Source: Prevotellaceae bacterium (GTDB lineage Bacteria > Bacteroidota > Bacteroidia > Bacteroidales > Paludibacteraceae). Taken from it: a stretch of DNA of 64,000 nt. A program made the position numbers and the translations under genes. Location: NCBI GenBank assembly GCA_031271465.1, contig JAISVR010000032.1:28078-92077 (forward strand), given 5' to 3'. This document shows, piece after piece, positions 8,367 through 17,839 of this stretch. How positions within the stretch are numbered: the stretch's first letter is position 1; each line of letters begins with the position of its first letter. A model generated the notes under the pieces. The model was not told the DNA's origin. It worked only from the letters and a program-made list of their open reading frames with translations, and searched no databases.

Positions 8367-10478
8367 ATGAAAAAACTACTATTCGTATCACTTATATTGT
8401 TGTCAGGTATTTGTGCCCATGCCCAGACATGGAATATCGGCTCACCCAACGCTGCCGATGTAGTGGCTACGCTAAGTAACGATACACTGTATATTCGGGG
8501 AACGGGGGATATGCAAAACATTCCTTCTCCAAATCCATGGCAAAACAGCGGTATAACACACGCTGTAATAGAACCCGGAGTAACGAAAATCGGTAACGGA
8601 GCTTTTTTAAATTGCGCCGATCTTACTTCGGTTGATATAACCGAAGATGTAACAAGTATCGGCATCATGGCTTTTCAAGGCTGTTCTGCTCTTATGTCAA
8701 TAGATATTCCCGAAAACATTGCAAGTATTGAACCGCAGACTTTTAATGGATGCAGCAGCCTTACATCCATTATCATTCCCGACAATGTAACAAGTATCGG
8801 TTCCAGTGCTATTAAAGGATGTACTGCCCTTACTTCGATTGTCATTCCCGACAATGTAACAAGCATTGGTAACGATGCTTTTTCAGGTTGCAACAGCCTT
8901 GCATCCGTTATAATTCCCGAGAGTGTAATAAATATCGGCGGTAATGCTTTTCTTGATTGTTCTGCTCTTACTTCGATTGTTATTCCCGAAAATGTTACAA
9001 GTATCAAAGTGCAGACTTTTATGAGATGCAGCAGCCTTACATCCGTTACCATTCCCGACAATGTTACAACCGTCGAAGCCAACGCTTTTACCGGATGTTG
9101 GGGGCTTACTTCGATTACCATTCCTGAAAATATAAGCTTGGGCAACATGGTTTTTGCAAGTTGCAGCAGCCTTACATCGGTTGTTATCCCCGAGAATGTA
9201 ACTATAGGCGAAGGTCTTTTTTACGCATGCAGCAACCTTACATCCGTTACACTGCCCGAAGATGCAACAAGTATCCCCGAGCAGACCTTTATGCAATGCT
9301 ACAACCTTGCATCCATTACCATTCCCGAAAATGTTACAACGATAGGTTCCTCTGCTTTCTCCGGTTGTCAGGCACTCACAACAATTGAAATACCCGAAAA
9401 TGTTACAACTATCGGCAACTATGCTTTTACTAGTTGCTCCGGCATTGCATCCATTACCATTCCCCGAAGCGTAACAACCATCGGCGACTATATTATCGCC
9501 AATTGTATCAGTCTCAATGCCGTTATAAATCTCAACCCAATACCGCAGTCGGTTAACCCTCTCAGCTTATCACCGCCTCTCGGTAACATGACCCTTACCG
9601 TTCCATGCGGCTCACTGTCAGCCTATCAAAATGCCCCCGTCTGGCAAGATTTCGGCACCATCGTAGAAAACTGCCCCAAAACCGGCGTTACAAATGTCAA
9701 AGCAAACTTCTCATGCCCCGGACAGGTAACGGTAAACTACGACTTAGGCACTACCGACCCTGTTGATGTTACCTTATATTACAGTCCCGACGGCGGTAAA
9801 ACCTGGCTGCTTGCCCAAACCGTAAGCGGCGACCTTAGCGCCCAGGAAACAGGCGCAGGTAAAACCATCACTTGGGACAACCGTGCCGATAATGTAAAAT
9901 GGGGAAAATTCAAACTCAAAGTGGAAGTGCCACAGCCGAAACCGAAATGTCCGGATGGCGTAGAAATTAATGATGTTTGCTGGGCAAAATATAATGTAAA
10001 CGCACCGGGTACATTTACTCAAAATCCCGAAGATGCGGGAATGTTTTATCAATGGAACAGGCAAGCAGGTTGGAGTGCAACCGACCCGCTTGTTTCTACC
10101 AATGGCAGCCTGTGGATTGTATCATCTGATACCGGTACAACATGGGAAAGGACAAATGACCCATGCCCCACCGGTTTTCGCCTGCCAAGCGCAACGGAAC
10201 TACAAAATTTATCAACAGTAAGCAATGCTTTTGTCATCAATTATAAAAACACAGGCGTAAACGGTCGCCTTTTTACTGACGGTGCTAATGAGCTTTTTCT
10301 TCCGGCAACAGACTATCGCGATTGTTTCGGTCAACTTCAAAACACTTTCTCATACCAAGGTCAGTATTGGGGTCAAGGTGCCAGCATATTGGAATTTAGA
10401 AGTGGTCCAACTTCAGTTAATTGGAATAATCTTCCTATCCTCTGTGCAGGACAATCCGTCCGTTGTGTAAAAGAATAG
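8367..10478 (+). CDS. Secreted BspA-like leucine-rich repeat protein with FISUMP-like C-terminus
   Basis: The 703-residue protein begins with a signal peptide (cleavage after about residue 20, CAHA-Q). Around fourteen 23-residue BspA-type LRR_5 repeats follow (pattern LTSIxIPxNVTxIGxxAFxGCSS) over roughly residues 60-380, then an immunoglobulin-like segment with SPDGGKTW. The C-terminal domain ends in SVRCVKE and resembles the Fibrobacter major paralogous domain. BspA-like repeats mediate adhesion to host or matrix in some bacteria; that role is inference here. No T9SS sorting domain is seen. A close paralogue follows at 10867. The start is preceded by TATCTTTAC, a near -10 box, only 6 nt upstream, so the transcript may be almost leaderless. 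Confidence 0.85.
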   Translation: MKKLLFVSLILLSGICAHAQTWNIGSPNAADVVATLSNDTLYIRGTGDMQNIPSPNPWQNSGITHAVIEPGVTKIGNGAFLNCADLTSVDITEDVTSIGIMAFQGCSALMSIDIPENIASIEPQTFNGCSSLTSIIIPDNVTSIGSSAIKGCTALTSIVIPDNVTSIGNDAFSGCNSLASVIIPESVINIGGNAFLDCSALTSIVIPENVTSIKVQTFMRCSSLTSVTIPDNVTTVEANAFTGCWGLTSITIPENISLGNMVFASCSSLTSVVIPENVTIGEGLFYACSNLTSVTLPEDATSIPEQTFMQCYNLASITIPENVTTIGSSAFSGCQALTTIEIPENVTTIGNYAFTSCSGIASITIPRSVTTIGDYIIANCISLNAVINLNPIPQSVNPLSLSPPLGNMTLTVPCGSLSAYQNAPVWQDFGTIVENCPKTGVTNVKANFSCPGQVTVNYDLGTTDPVDVTLYYSPDGGKTWLLAQTVSGDLSAQETGAGKTITWDNRADNVKWGKFKLKVEVPQPKPKCPDGVEINDVCWAKYNVNAPGTFTQNPEDAGMFYQWNRQAGWSATDPLVSTNGSLWIVSSDTGTTWERTNDPCPTGFRLPSATELQNLSTVSNAFVINYKNTGVNGRLFTDGANELFLPATDYRDCFGQLQNTFSYQGQYWGQGASILEFRSGPTSVNWNNLPILCAGQSVRCVKE

Positions 10479-10866
10479 TCTTTAACTACGGTTGTTTCAA
10501 GATGAACAGAATCCACAAGATGCCATTCAATCTTGCTAATCTTATAAATCCTGTAAAAATCAAGGTTCAGAACAATGTAAGGTAAAACTCCCGTCATTGC
10601 GGGCTTGACCCGCAATCGCACAACAACGATTAATTGCTTTACAGGCGATACCGCGTCGAGCGCGGCATGACGATGCCTTTTTTACAAACAGACAACCGAT
10701 ACAGGTAAGGATTGATTGTCGATGCTGATAAGAAGAGGCTGTCTCTTATGGTAAGCAGAGATGACCTCATACGGTAAGGAGAGGCTTCCTCTTATGGTAA
10801 GCAGAGATGACCTCATACGGTAAGGAGAGGCTATCCATTCTAAAAAAAACAATTATCTTTACAGCC
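10479..10866. repeat. Intergenic region with cassette-flank relic, repeat A copy 2 and a 23-bp tandem array
   Basis: This 388-bp gap holds three things. At about 10500-10575 is AT-rich text with AATCCTGTAAAAATCAAGG, resembling the flanks seen around GxxExxY genes. At 10591-10672 is repeat A copy 2. At about 10720-10832 is a tandem array whose 46-bp unit (10743 and 10789) splits into two related 23-bp halves, CTCTTATGGTAAGCAGAG... and CTCATACGGTAAGGAGAG.... The array ends about 34 bp before the next start codon. No gene is supported. Confidence 0.7.
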
Positions 10867-12522
10867 ATGAAAAAAATACTATTATCCATTGCTCTACTGG
10901 CAAGCATTGCAGCCTGTGCTCAAACATGGAATATCGGCTCACCCAACGCTGCCGATGTAGTGGCTACATTGAGTAATGATACGCTGTATGTGAGAGGGAC
11001 CGGGCGAATGACGGGCTGGACTACTTCTTCTCCAAGTGGTGGAACGCCAACAACACCTTGGTACGAAGATGGATATGCAACTCAAATCAAACATATTGTA
11101 ATTGAAGATGGCGTTACAAGGATAGGACAGATGGCTTTTCGGCAGTTGGAAGATTTGGTTTCGGTCAAAATTTCCAACAGTGTTACTGTAATTATGGCTT
11201 TTGCGTTCTCACATTGTTACAATCTTGCAAGCCCAATTGTAATTCCTGATGGCATACAAATAATTGAGCCTACAACTTTTTACAAGTGTTATAACATACC
11301 TTCGGTAACTATCCCCGAAAGTGTTGAGTATATTTATCAACAAGCTTTTAGCGGTTGCAGCAGTTTGACCGAAATTATCATTCCGAGCAAAGTAAAATTG
11401 ATTGAATTTCAAGCCTTTGGAAATTGCACAGGTCTTCGTTCTGTTACTAATCTTAATCCTGTACCCCAAACGATTGTTAATACTACATTCGATGGTGTAA
11501 ATTTAGCTGCTTGTACACTGACTGTTCCTTGTGGCTCATTGTCGGCTTATCAAGCGGCAGCATTTTGGCAAGACTTCGGTACAATAGAAGAATACTGTCC
11601 GCCCAAAGCCGGCGTTTCCAATGTCAACGCAAACTTCTCTTGCCCCGGGCAGGTAACGGTAAACTACGACTTAGGCACTACCGACCCTGTTGATGTTACC
11701 TTATATTACAGTCCCGACGGCGGTAAAACCTGGCTCATCGCCCAAACCGTAAGCGGCGACCTTAGCGCCCAGGAAACAGGTTCAGGCAAAACCATTGTTT
11801 GGAACAATCGCGCCGATAAAGTGCGCTGGGGGAAATTCAGGCTTAAAGTAGAAGTGCCACAGCCGAAACCGAAATGCGGTACTGTAAAATCTTCTTTACC
11901 TGTTGGGGAACTTACCTTCCTATGTTACAACCTTGGTGCAGACCCCAATATGAGCATTGACGAACAAATGGCATATACAACTGCTAACGCCACAGACGCT
12001 ACCGTTTACGGCGACCTCTACCAGTGGGGACGCCCCACCGACGGACACGAAAAACGCACAAGCGGAACGACCAATACCCTTTCAACAACCGATGTGCCGG
12101 GGCATCCATTTTTTATTACACCGTTTGGCAGCGATTGGCGCAGCCCTTCAAACAGTAGCCTGTGGGATACAAGCAAAACAGCAAACGACCCCTGCCCCCC
12201 CGGCTTCCGCGTACCCACAGGAAAAGAATTGGAAAGCATTGTTAATACAAATACTTGGGAATGGAACAATGTGGGAACAGCCGGTTATCGAATTTCGCCC
12301 GACGGTGGCAGTAACTTTACTTTATTTCTCCCTGCTGCCGGCTATCGTTCCAACGCCGGTATACTCGGCACAGAAATTTCGGGGATGTATTGGAGTTCCG
12401 AAACAAATCCAACCGTACCTACGCTCAGTTTTTTTACATCACAACAACCACCTGTATCTCCATTTCCCGGTATTACAGAGCGCGAAATGGGCTATTCTGT
12501 CCGTTGCATAAAAGAATATTAA
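10867..12522 (+). CDS. Secreted BspA-like LRR protein with FISUMP-like C-terminus (paralogue)
   Basis: The 551-residue paralogue of the preceding LRR protein shares its signal peptide, the mature N-terminus QTWNIGSPNAADVVATLSND, the VPCGSLSAYQ junction, the immunoglobulin-like segment and the FISUMP-like tail ending SVRCIKEY. It has only about six LRR units and a different tail insert (GDLYQWGRPTDGHE). ATG 10867 is chosen over the upstream in-frame ATG at 10807 because it starts the signal peptide and matches the paralogue; the same ATTATCTTTAC leader precedes both starts. The shared central segment is nearly identical at DNA level (about 9700-9880 versus 11620-11800), which indicates recent duplication or gene conversion. 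Confidence 0.85.
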   Translation: MKKILLSIALLASIAACAQTWNIGSPNAADVVATLSNDTLYVRGTGRMTGWTTSSPSGGTPTTPWYEDGYATQIKHIVIEDGVTRIGQMAFRQLEDLVSVKISNSVTVIMAFAFSHCYNLASPIVIPDGIQIIEPTTFYKCYNIPSVTIPESVEYIYQQAFSGCSSLTEIIIPSKVKLIEFQAFGNCTGLRSVTNLNPVPQTIVNTTFDGVNLAACTLTVPCGSLSAYQAAAFWQDFGTIEEYCPPKAGVSNVNANFSCPGQVTVNYDLGTTDPVDVTLYYSPDGGKTWLIAQTVSGDLSAQETGSGKTIVWNNRADKVRWGKFRLKVEVPQPKPKCGTVKSSLPVGELTFLCYNLGADPNMSIDEQMAYTTANATDATVYGDLYQWGRPTDGHEKRTSGTTNTLSTTDVPGHPFFITPFGSDWRSPSNSSLWDTSKTANDPCPPGFRVPTGKELESIVNTNTWEWNNVGTAGYRISPDGGSNFTLFLPAAGYRSNAGILGTEISGMYWSSETNPTVPTLSFFTSQQPPVSPFPGITEREMGYSVRCIKEY

Positions 12523-12534
12523 ACATAAAAAACC

Positions 12535-13146
12535 ATGAAAATAATTTGCATAGGCATGAATTACCGCGAGCATGCGCAGGAATTGAACAACCCGATTCCC
12601 AGCGAGCCGGTTGTGTTTATGAAACCCGACTCTGCCTTGCTCAAAAACAATAAACCGTTTTATCTCCCCGACTTTTCGGAACAGATTGAATACGAAACCG
12701 AAGTGATTGTACAAATCGACCGCTTGGGCAAAAACATTGCCGAACGCTTTGCGCCGCGCTATTACAGCCGCATCGGCTTAGGTATTGATTTTACGGCGCG
12801 CGATTTACAGTACAAATTCCGTCCGCAAGGCTATCCGTGGGAAATCACCAAAGGATTCGACGGTTCGGCGGTAGTAAGCGAATTTTATCCCATCGAAAAA
12901 TTCGGCGAACTGAATAAACTGAACTTCCATCTCGATATCGACGGACAAACCGTGCAACGCGGCAATACCGCCGATATGATATTCAACATCAATCAAATAA
13001 TCGCGTTTGTCAGCCGGTTTTTCACCTTAAAAATAGGCGATATTATCTTCACCGGAACTCCCGTTGGCATTGGCAGAGTGGCAGAAAACAATCACTTGGA
13101 AGGCTATATCGAAAACGAAAAGCTGTTAGACTTCTTTGTACGATAA
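12535..13146 (+). CDS. Fumarylacetoacetate hydrolase (FAH) family protein
   Basis: The 203-residue protein is a single FAH fold domain. It starts at the catalytic region (GMNYREHAQEL) and contains the metal-binding EYETEVIVQI segment, the GIDFTARDLQ motif and the C-terminal GDIIFTGTPVGIGR. Members act on 2-oxo acid substrates, for example as acylpyruvate hydrolases or oxaloacetate decarboxylases; the specific reaction is not determined by sequence. It lies 12 bp after the LRR gene but looks functionally unrelated to it. Confidence 0.87.
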   Translation: MKIICIGMNYREHAQELNNPIPSEPVVFMKPDSALLKNNKPFYLPDFSEQIEYETEVIVQIDRLGKNIAERFAPRYYSRIGLGIDFTARDLQYKFRPQGYPWEITKGFDGSAVVSEFYPIEKFGELNKLNFHLDIDGQTVQRGNTADMIFNINQIIAFVSRFFTLKIGDIIFTGTPVGIGRVAENNHLEGYIENEKLLDFFVR

Positions 13147-13956
13147 ACTTTTCAAACAACTATCACCGCCGTCATCAGCTCCTGCTGGTAGTGATTGTTA
13201 ATTACAAGGAGGTACAACGAAGCAATCTTTACCCCCAACCCCCTGAAGGACAGAACTGTTAAGTTATTTTGTAATTTACTCATTGTCAGAAAATTAATAT
13301 TTAGCTTCGCTGAACGCTGTTTCGGTGCTATGCACCTTCTTCTTACTTTATCGTAGATAAACTACTACAAATTTTACGGCACTCTGTGCCTTGTATTATG
13401 ATTTCAGGTGCAGAGCACCGTAAAATTTGTAGCTTAAAAAAACATAAAAAACAACAAACCGTCATTGCGAGGAGGTACGACGAAGCAATCTCTAATACAG
13501 TTGCTATTCCAAGATTGCTTCGTTCCTCGCAATGACGCACTGCGTTTAGGTTCATCTCAAAATAACGGCAGCTAATGACAAGAAAGATAACAATAGAAAA
13601 AAAAAACAAACCGTCATTGCGAGGAGGGACGACGAAGCAATCTCTAATACAGTGCTATTCCAGGATTGCTTCGTTCCTCGCAATGACGGACTGCATTTAG
13701 GTTCGTCTCACAATAATGGCAGCTAATGACAAGAAAGATAACAATAGAAAAAACAACAAACCGTCATTGCGAGGAGGGACGACGAAGCAATCTCTAATAC
13801 AGTGCTATTCTAAGATTGCTTCGTTCCTCGCAATGACGGGCTGCGTTTAGGTTCATCTCACAATAACGGATAGTGTTTGCTTTGCAAGAGTCAAGGAGAT
13901 AATTCCGAAAAAAATTCGTACCTTTGTGTTCCGTAAAAAAAAAGAGGTTCCAAATT
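13147..13956. repeat. Repeat-rich intergenic region: hairpin F and three tandem 150-bp units of repeat B
   Basis: This 810-bp gap has no supported gene. At 13365-13432 a perfect 15-bp inverted repeat (CTACAAATTTTACGG / CCGTAAAATTTGTAG) forms a long hairpin. From about 13440 to 13870 a unit of 150-152 bp is repeated three times, with starts at 13459, 13611 and 13761. Each unit carries a large inverted repeat, CGTCATTGCGAGGAGG... paired with ...CCTCGCAATGACG. The third unit ends just before the porU promoter. Single diverged copies of the inverted repeat occur at about 45523-45595 and 62272-62345. Confidence 0.8.
13919..13926 (+). promoter_or_regulatory. porU promoter -10 box
   Basis: TACCTTTG matches the Bacteroidota -10 consensus TAnnTTTG exactly and ends 30 bp before ATG 13957. 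It argues against the in-frame TTG at 13924 as the start. Confidence 0.65.
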
Positions 13957-16900
13957 ATGAAACGCATCTTGTTCCTTTTACCCGCAGTTTTCTTCTGCAC
14001 GATAGCTTTTGCAGAAACAATTGCCTATACACTTAACTGGCACGGAATTTCGCAACTCGACCCTGCAAGAAACATCAATATTGTGAGTTTCGACGGTTCG
14101 ACGCCCGACAGCGAAACACTTTTACCCCGTTTTAACGCAGAAGTTCCGCTTAGCAATACTCAAAGCCTCGACAGTGTGCATATCGCTGCCATAGTGCTTG
14201 CCGATTTTACTGCCAAAGAGCGAGCTGTTGTTGAAAACACCAACCGCAATTTCCCCGAAACACCCGAAATTTCGCTGCACTATACCGCCGACCGCAAACA
14301 AACGCAGGCAATACTGAACTTCATACCTGTTGTACAACAAAACGGCGTATTGAAAAAAATTATTTCCTTCCAATTAAATTACCGCTTACACCAAAAAGCC
14401 GCCTTACGCGCTACCGGTGCCGATAAATACGCTGCAAACTCGGTGCTCCGAAACGGCTCGTGGGTAAAAATATCGGTGAAAGAAAGCGGCATTTACAAAA
14501 TCTCGTACGAAGATTTACAGGCATGGGGCATTTCGAACCCTGCCAATGCACGCATTTTCGGCTACGGAGGAGCCATGTTGCCCGAAGAAAACTCGGTACC
14601 CGTGCCCGACGATTTGCCGCAAATTGCCGTGTGGAAAGAAACCGGTGCCGACGGCATATTTAACGCAGGCGATTACCTGCTGTTTTACGCCCAAGGCATT
14701 GTTTCGTGGCAATATTCGGCTGGGGAGTTTCTCCGCACATTAAATCCGTATTCATTTGAAGGGTATTATTTTATCTCCTCCGATGCGGGCGAAGAAAAAC
14801 TAATTTCGCCCAAAGCGGCTCTCAGCGATTCGCCTACCAATACGGTCGATTATTTTCTCGATTATGCTATGTATGAAGAAGAAGCCGAAAACCTCGCTTC
14901 ATCGGGGCGCGAGTGGTTTGGCAAAGCCTTTGGCAGCAATCCGTTGAAATCGCTTTTGTTTTCATTCCCCAATATTTATAGCGAAAAACAGGCTCGAGTG
15001 CGGGTTGTCGCTGCTGCGAAAGCCAACCAAGAAACTTCTATTACCGTGTCGCAAAACGGACAGGCATTATCCGGCAACATTTTTATCAACTCGATAGGAA
15101 ACTATAATTTAGCACAGCTTGGCGAGAAGGATTTTTTATTTACGCCAAACAGTTCGAACATCACTATCAGTACCCGTTACAACCATAGCTCAATTGGTTC
15201 GGCGTGGATTGATTATGTATCGGTAAATGCTTGGAGAAAATTGATTATGACGGGCAACAGCATGCCTTTCCGCACCCCCGATGTAACGGGCACTGACCGG
15301 ATTGTAGAATATTCTTTAACCGGCAACGCAGGGTTATCGATTTGGAATATCAGCAAGCCTGCCGACATCGTACAAATGCCTGCCAACTATGCAAACGGAG
15401 TACACTCGTTTGTCGATGCCGCGTCCACACTGCAAGAATATGTAGCGGTAAATACAAAGGCTGATTTCCCGCACCCGGCGTTTGCGGGCAAGGTGGCGAA
15501 TCAGGATTTACACAGCGTGGCGCAGGCTGATATGGTAATTATTGCTCACCCCGATTTTTTAGCGCAAGCCAATCGTTTGGCGAGCAAGCATAGCGAACAC
15601 GACGGCATTTCGGTGCTTATAACTACACCTGAACAGGTTTACAACGAGTTTTCGTCGGGCACACCCGATGCTACCGCTTATCGACGGGTTGTAAAAATGC
15701 TCTACGACCGCGCCGGAACCGACAGCGACCGTGCGCCCAAATCGCTCCTGCTTTTTGGCGACGGGAGTTACGACAACCGCGGCATGGTAAACATAAACCG
15801 GCAATCGAACAAATTGCTGACCTATCAGACCGAAAATTCCATAAGCAGTACCGCCTCGCAAGTAACAGACGATTACTTTGCCCTGCTCGACGACAATGAG
15901 GGAGATAAACCTGCGTCACAGAAACTCGATATTGGCGTAGGTCGCTTTCCCGTATCGTCGGCAGAACAAGCAAGTATTTTGGTCGATAAATCTATTGCGT
16001 ATATGGACAACAGGCAACCGGATGCATGGAAAAGCCGCCTTATTTATTTGGCTGACGATGCCGATACATACGGCGACCAGGCTTTTACCTCCCAAGCCAA
16101 TTCGCTTGTTCAGTATATCGAATACAATTACCCCGCCTTTCAGCCGCAACGCTTCTTTATGAGTTCGTCCACGCAGGAAAGTACGGCGAGCGGGCAACGC
16201 TATCCGCAGTTGAAAGAACGGTTTTTTGCCGAATTGAATCGCGGGGTATTGATGGTTAATTACCTGGGGCATGCAAGTGCCGAAGGCTTGGCAGGCGAAA
16301 AAATCCTTTCTCGAAGCGATATCGGCAGCTTGGTAAACCGAAAATTACCGCTGTTTGTTACGGCTACCTGTAATTTCAGTCGCTTCGATAATTCGGACGC
16401 ATCTACGGGCGAAAACCTGTTGATGACTCCCAATGCGGGAGCTATCGGACTGTTTACCGCTGCGCGTGAAGTATATCTGACTCAAAATTTCCAACTCGAT
16501 ACTCGGTTTAACCGCTATATGCTGCAAATAGAAAACGGCAAAGCTCTTACCATAGGCGAAATGGTGCGCCGCGCGAAAAACGATTTTTTGGGCGATGCCA
16601 ACAAGTTGAGTTTTATCCTGCTGTGTAATCCGGCATTGCGATTGAATATTCCGCTCAACCAGGTTGTTACTACCGAAATAAGCAGCAATTCTACCGCCGG
16701 ACAAGACACGATACAAGCCCTGAGCATTGTAACGGTAAACGGTGAAATACAATCGCCCGAAGGCGATTTGCTTTCCGGTTTCAACGGCGAACTTAGTACC
16801 GTTGTTTTCGATAAAAAAATGGCATTTAAAACCTTGGGTAACGACCTGGATACAACATTTTATCAGTATGAAGACCGACCTACTACGCTTTTTTCGGGAA

Positions 16901-17718
16901 GAACAACGGTGGAGAACGGCAAATTCAGCATTCGCTTTATGGTACCCAAAGATATTGCCTATAATTACGACTTCGGGAAAATGATTTTCTATGCTGCCGA
17001 TACGGTGCAGAAAATTGAAGCTAATGGTTATAACGACCGTTTTGTGGTAGGGGGAACAAATTCGAATATCACCTTTGAAAATCAAGGACCGGATATAAAC
17101 CTTTACCTCAACACAACCGCTTTTCGTTCGGGCGACCGGGTTGGCTCCTCTCCTATTGTGCTTGCCAACCTTGCCGACCTCAACGGCATTAATGTGGGCG
17201 GCAGCAGCATCGGACACGATTTGGTGCTTTCGCTCAATAATGGTTCGGAACGCTTTGTGGTAAACGATTTTTTTGAAACCAATCCGGGCGATTACGGTTC
17301 GGGTACGCTTGCCTATAAACTGCCCGAACTTGACAACGGACACTATACGCTTACGCTCCGTGCATGGGATTTGCTGGGCAATTCTTCCGAATCGGCTATC
17401 GCATTTGAAGTAAACAGCGACGCAGCTCCCGAGTTGTATAATTTCAATATTTACCCAAATCCTGCCGGCAATTATGTGTATTTCGAGTGTGAACACAACC
17501 AGCCGCAAACACAGCTCAACTACACAGTCGAAGTATTTAGTCCTATGGGGCAACTTTTGTGGAGCGACAGTCAAAGCGAATATGCCGCAAGCGATGTGTG
17601 GCGTTATAAATGGAATTTAAGCAATCTGGCTGCGGGTATCTATTTCTGCCGCATATCGGTAAGCTCTGCCTCCGGCGATACGCACAGGGTGAAAACGGGT
17701 AAACTGATTGTGAAGTAA
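13957..17718 (+). CDS. porU: Type IX secretion system sortase PorU (gingipain-family C25 protease)
   Basis: The protein is 1253 residues long with a signal peptide (MKRILFLLPAVFFCTIAFA). It belongs to the C25 cysteine peptidase family. The catalytic pair is visible as H772 in NYLGHASAEG and C805 in TATCNFSRFD. The final 80 residues (from NIYPNPAGNY to the terminal GKLIVK) form a T9SS-type C-terminal domain. PorU is an outer-membrane transpeptidase that cuts sorting signals off cargo proteins and attaches them to surface lipopolysaccharide. Cargo candidates in this window are the proteins at 48784 and 56554. The usual partner porV is not adjacent; an unrelated hydrolase lies convergently downstream. 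Confidence 0.92.
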   Translation: MKRILFLLPAVFFCTIAFAETIAYTLNWHGISQLDPARNINIVSFDGSTPDSETLLPRFNAEVPLSNTQSLDSVHIAAIVLADFTAKERAVVENTNRNFPETPEISLHYTADRKQTQAILNFIPVVQQNGVLKKIISFQLNYRLHQKAALRATGADKYAANSVLRNGSWVKISVKESGIYKISYEDLQAWGISNPANARIFGYGGAMLPEENSVPVPDDLPQIAVWKETGADGIFNAGDYLLFYAQGIVSWQYSAGEFLRTLNPYSFEGYYFISSDAGEEKLISPKAALSDSPTNTVDYFLDYAMYEEEAENLASSGREWFGKAFGSNPLKSLLFSFPNIYSEKQARVRVVAAAKANQETSITVSQNGQALSGNIFINSIGNYNLAQLGEKDFLFTPNSSNITISTRYNHSSIGSAWIDYVSVNAWRKLIMTGNSMPFRTPDVTGTDRIVEYSLTGNAGLSIWNISKPADIVQMPANYANGVHSFVDAASTLQEYVAVNTKADFPHPAFAGKVANQDLHSVAQADMVIIAHPDFLAQANRLASKHSEHDGISVLITTPEQVYNEFSSGTPDATAYRRVVKMLYDRAGTDSDRAPKSLLLFGDGSYDNRGMVNINRQSNKLLTYQTENSISSTASQVTDDYFALLDDNEGDKPASQKLDIGVGRFPVSSAEQASILVDKSIAYMDNRQPDAWKSRLIYLADDADTYGDQAFTSQANSLVQYIEYNYPAFQPQRFFMSSSTQESTASGQRYPQLKERFFAELNRGVLMVNYLGHASAEGLAGEKILSRSDIGSLVNRKLPLFVTATCNFSRFDNSDASTGENLLMTPNAGAIGLFTAAREVYLTQNFQLDTRFNRYMLQIENGKALTIGEMVRRAKNDFLGDANKLSFILLCNPALRLNIPLNQVVTTEISSNSTAGQDTIQALSIVTVNGEIQSPEGDLLSGFNGELSTVVFDKKMAFKTLGNDLDTTFYQYEDRPTTLFSGRTTVENGKFSIRFMVPKDIAYNYDFGKMIFYAADTVQKIEANGYNDRFVVGGTNSNITFENQGPDINLYLNTTAFRSGDRVGSSPIVLANLADLNGINVGGSSIGHDLVLSLNNGSERFVVNDFFETNPGDYGSGTLAYKLPELDNGHYTLTLRAWDLLGNSSESAIAFEVNSDAAPELYNFNIYPNPAGNYVYFECEHNQPQTQLNYTVEVFSPMGQLLWSDSQSEYAASDVWRYKWNLSNLAAGIYFCRISVSSASGDTHRVKTGKLIVK

Positions 17719-17785
17719 GGATACAATAATAAAGAAAGGAAGCTGAGTTCTTGTTAGTAGAACTCAGCTTTCTTTCTTTGTATCC
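17719..17785. terminator. Bidirectional terminator between porU and the convergent hydrolase gene
   Basis: A 20-bp stem (17731-17750 with 17760-17779, only one G-T wobble) surrounds a 9-nt loop. It has A-rich and T-rich arms, and outer GGATAC/GTATCC halves extend it. It can stop transcription from both sides. Confidence 0.85.
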
Positions 17786-17839
17786 GTTCTGTCGAATTTA
17801 AATCAAGTATCATAACCATATACCAAGCCAAGCGGAGTA

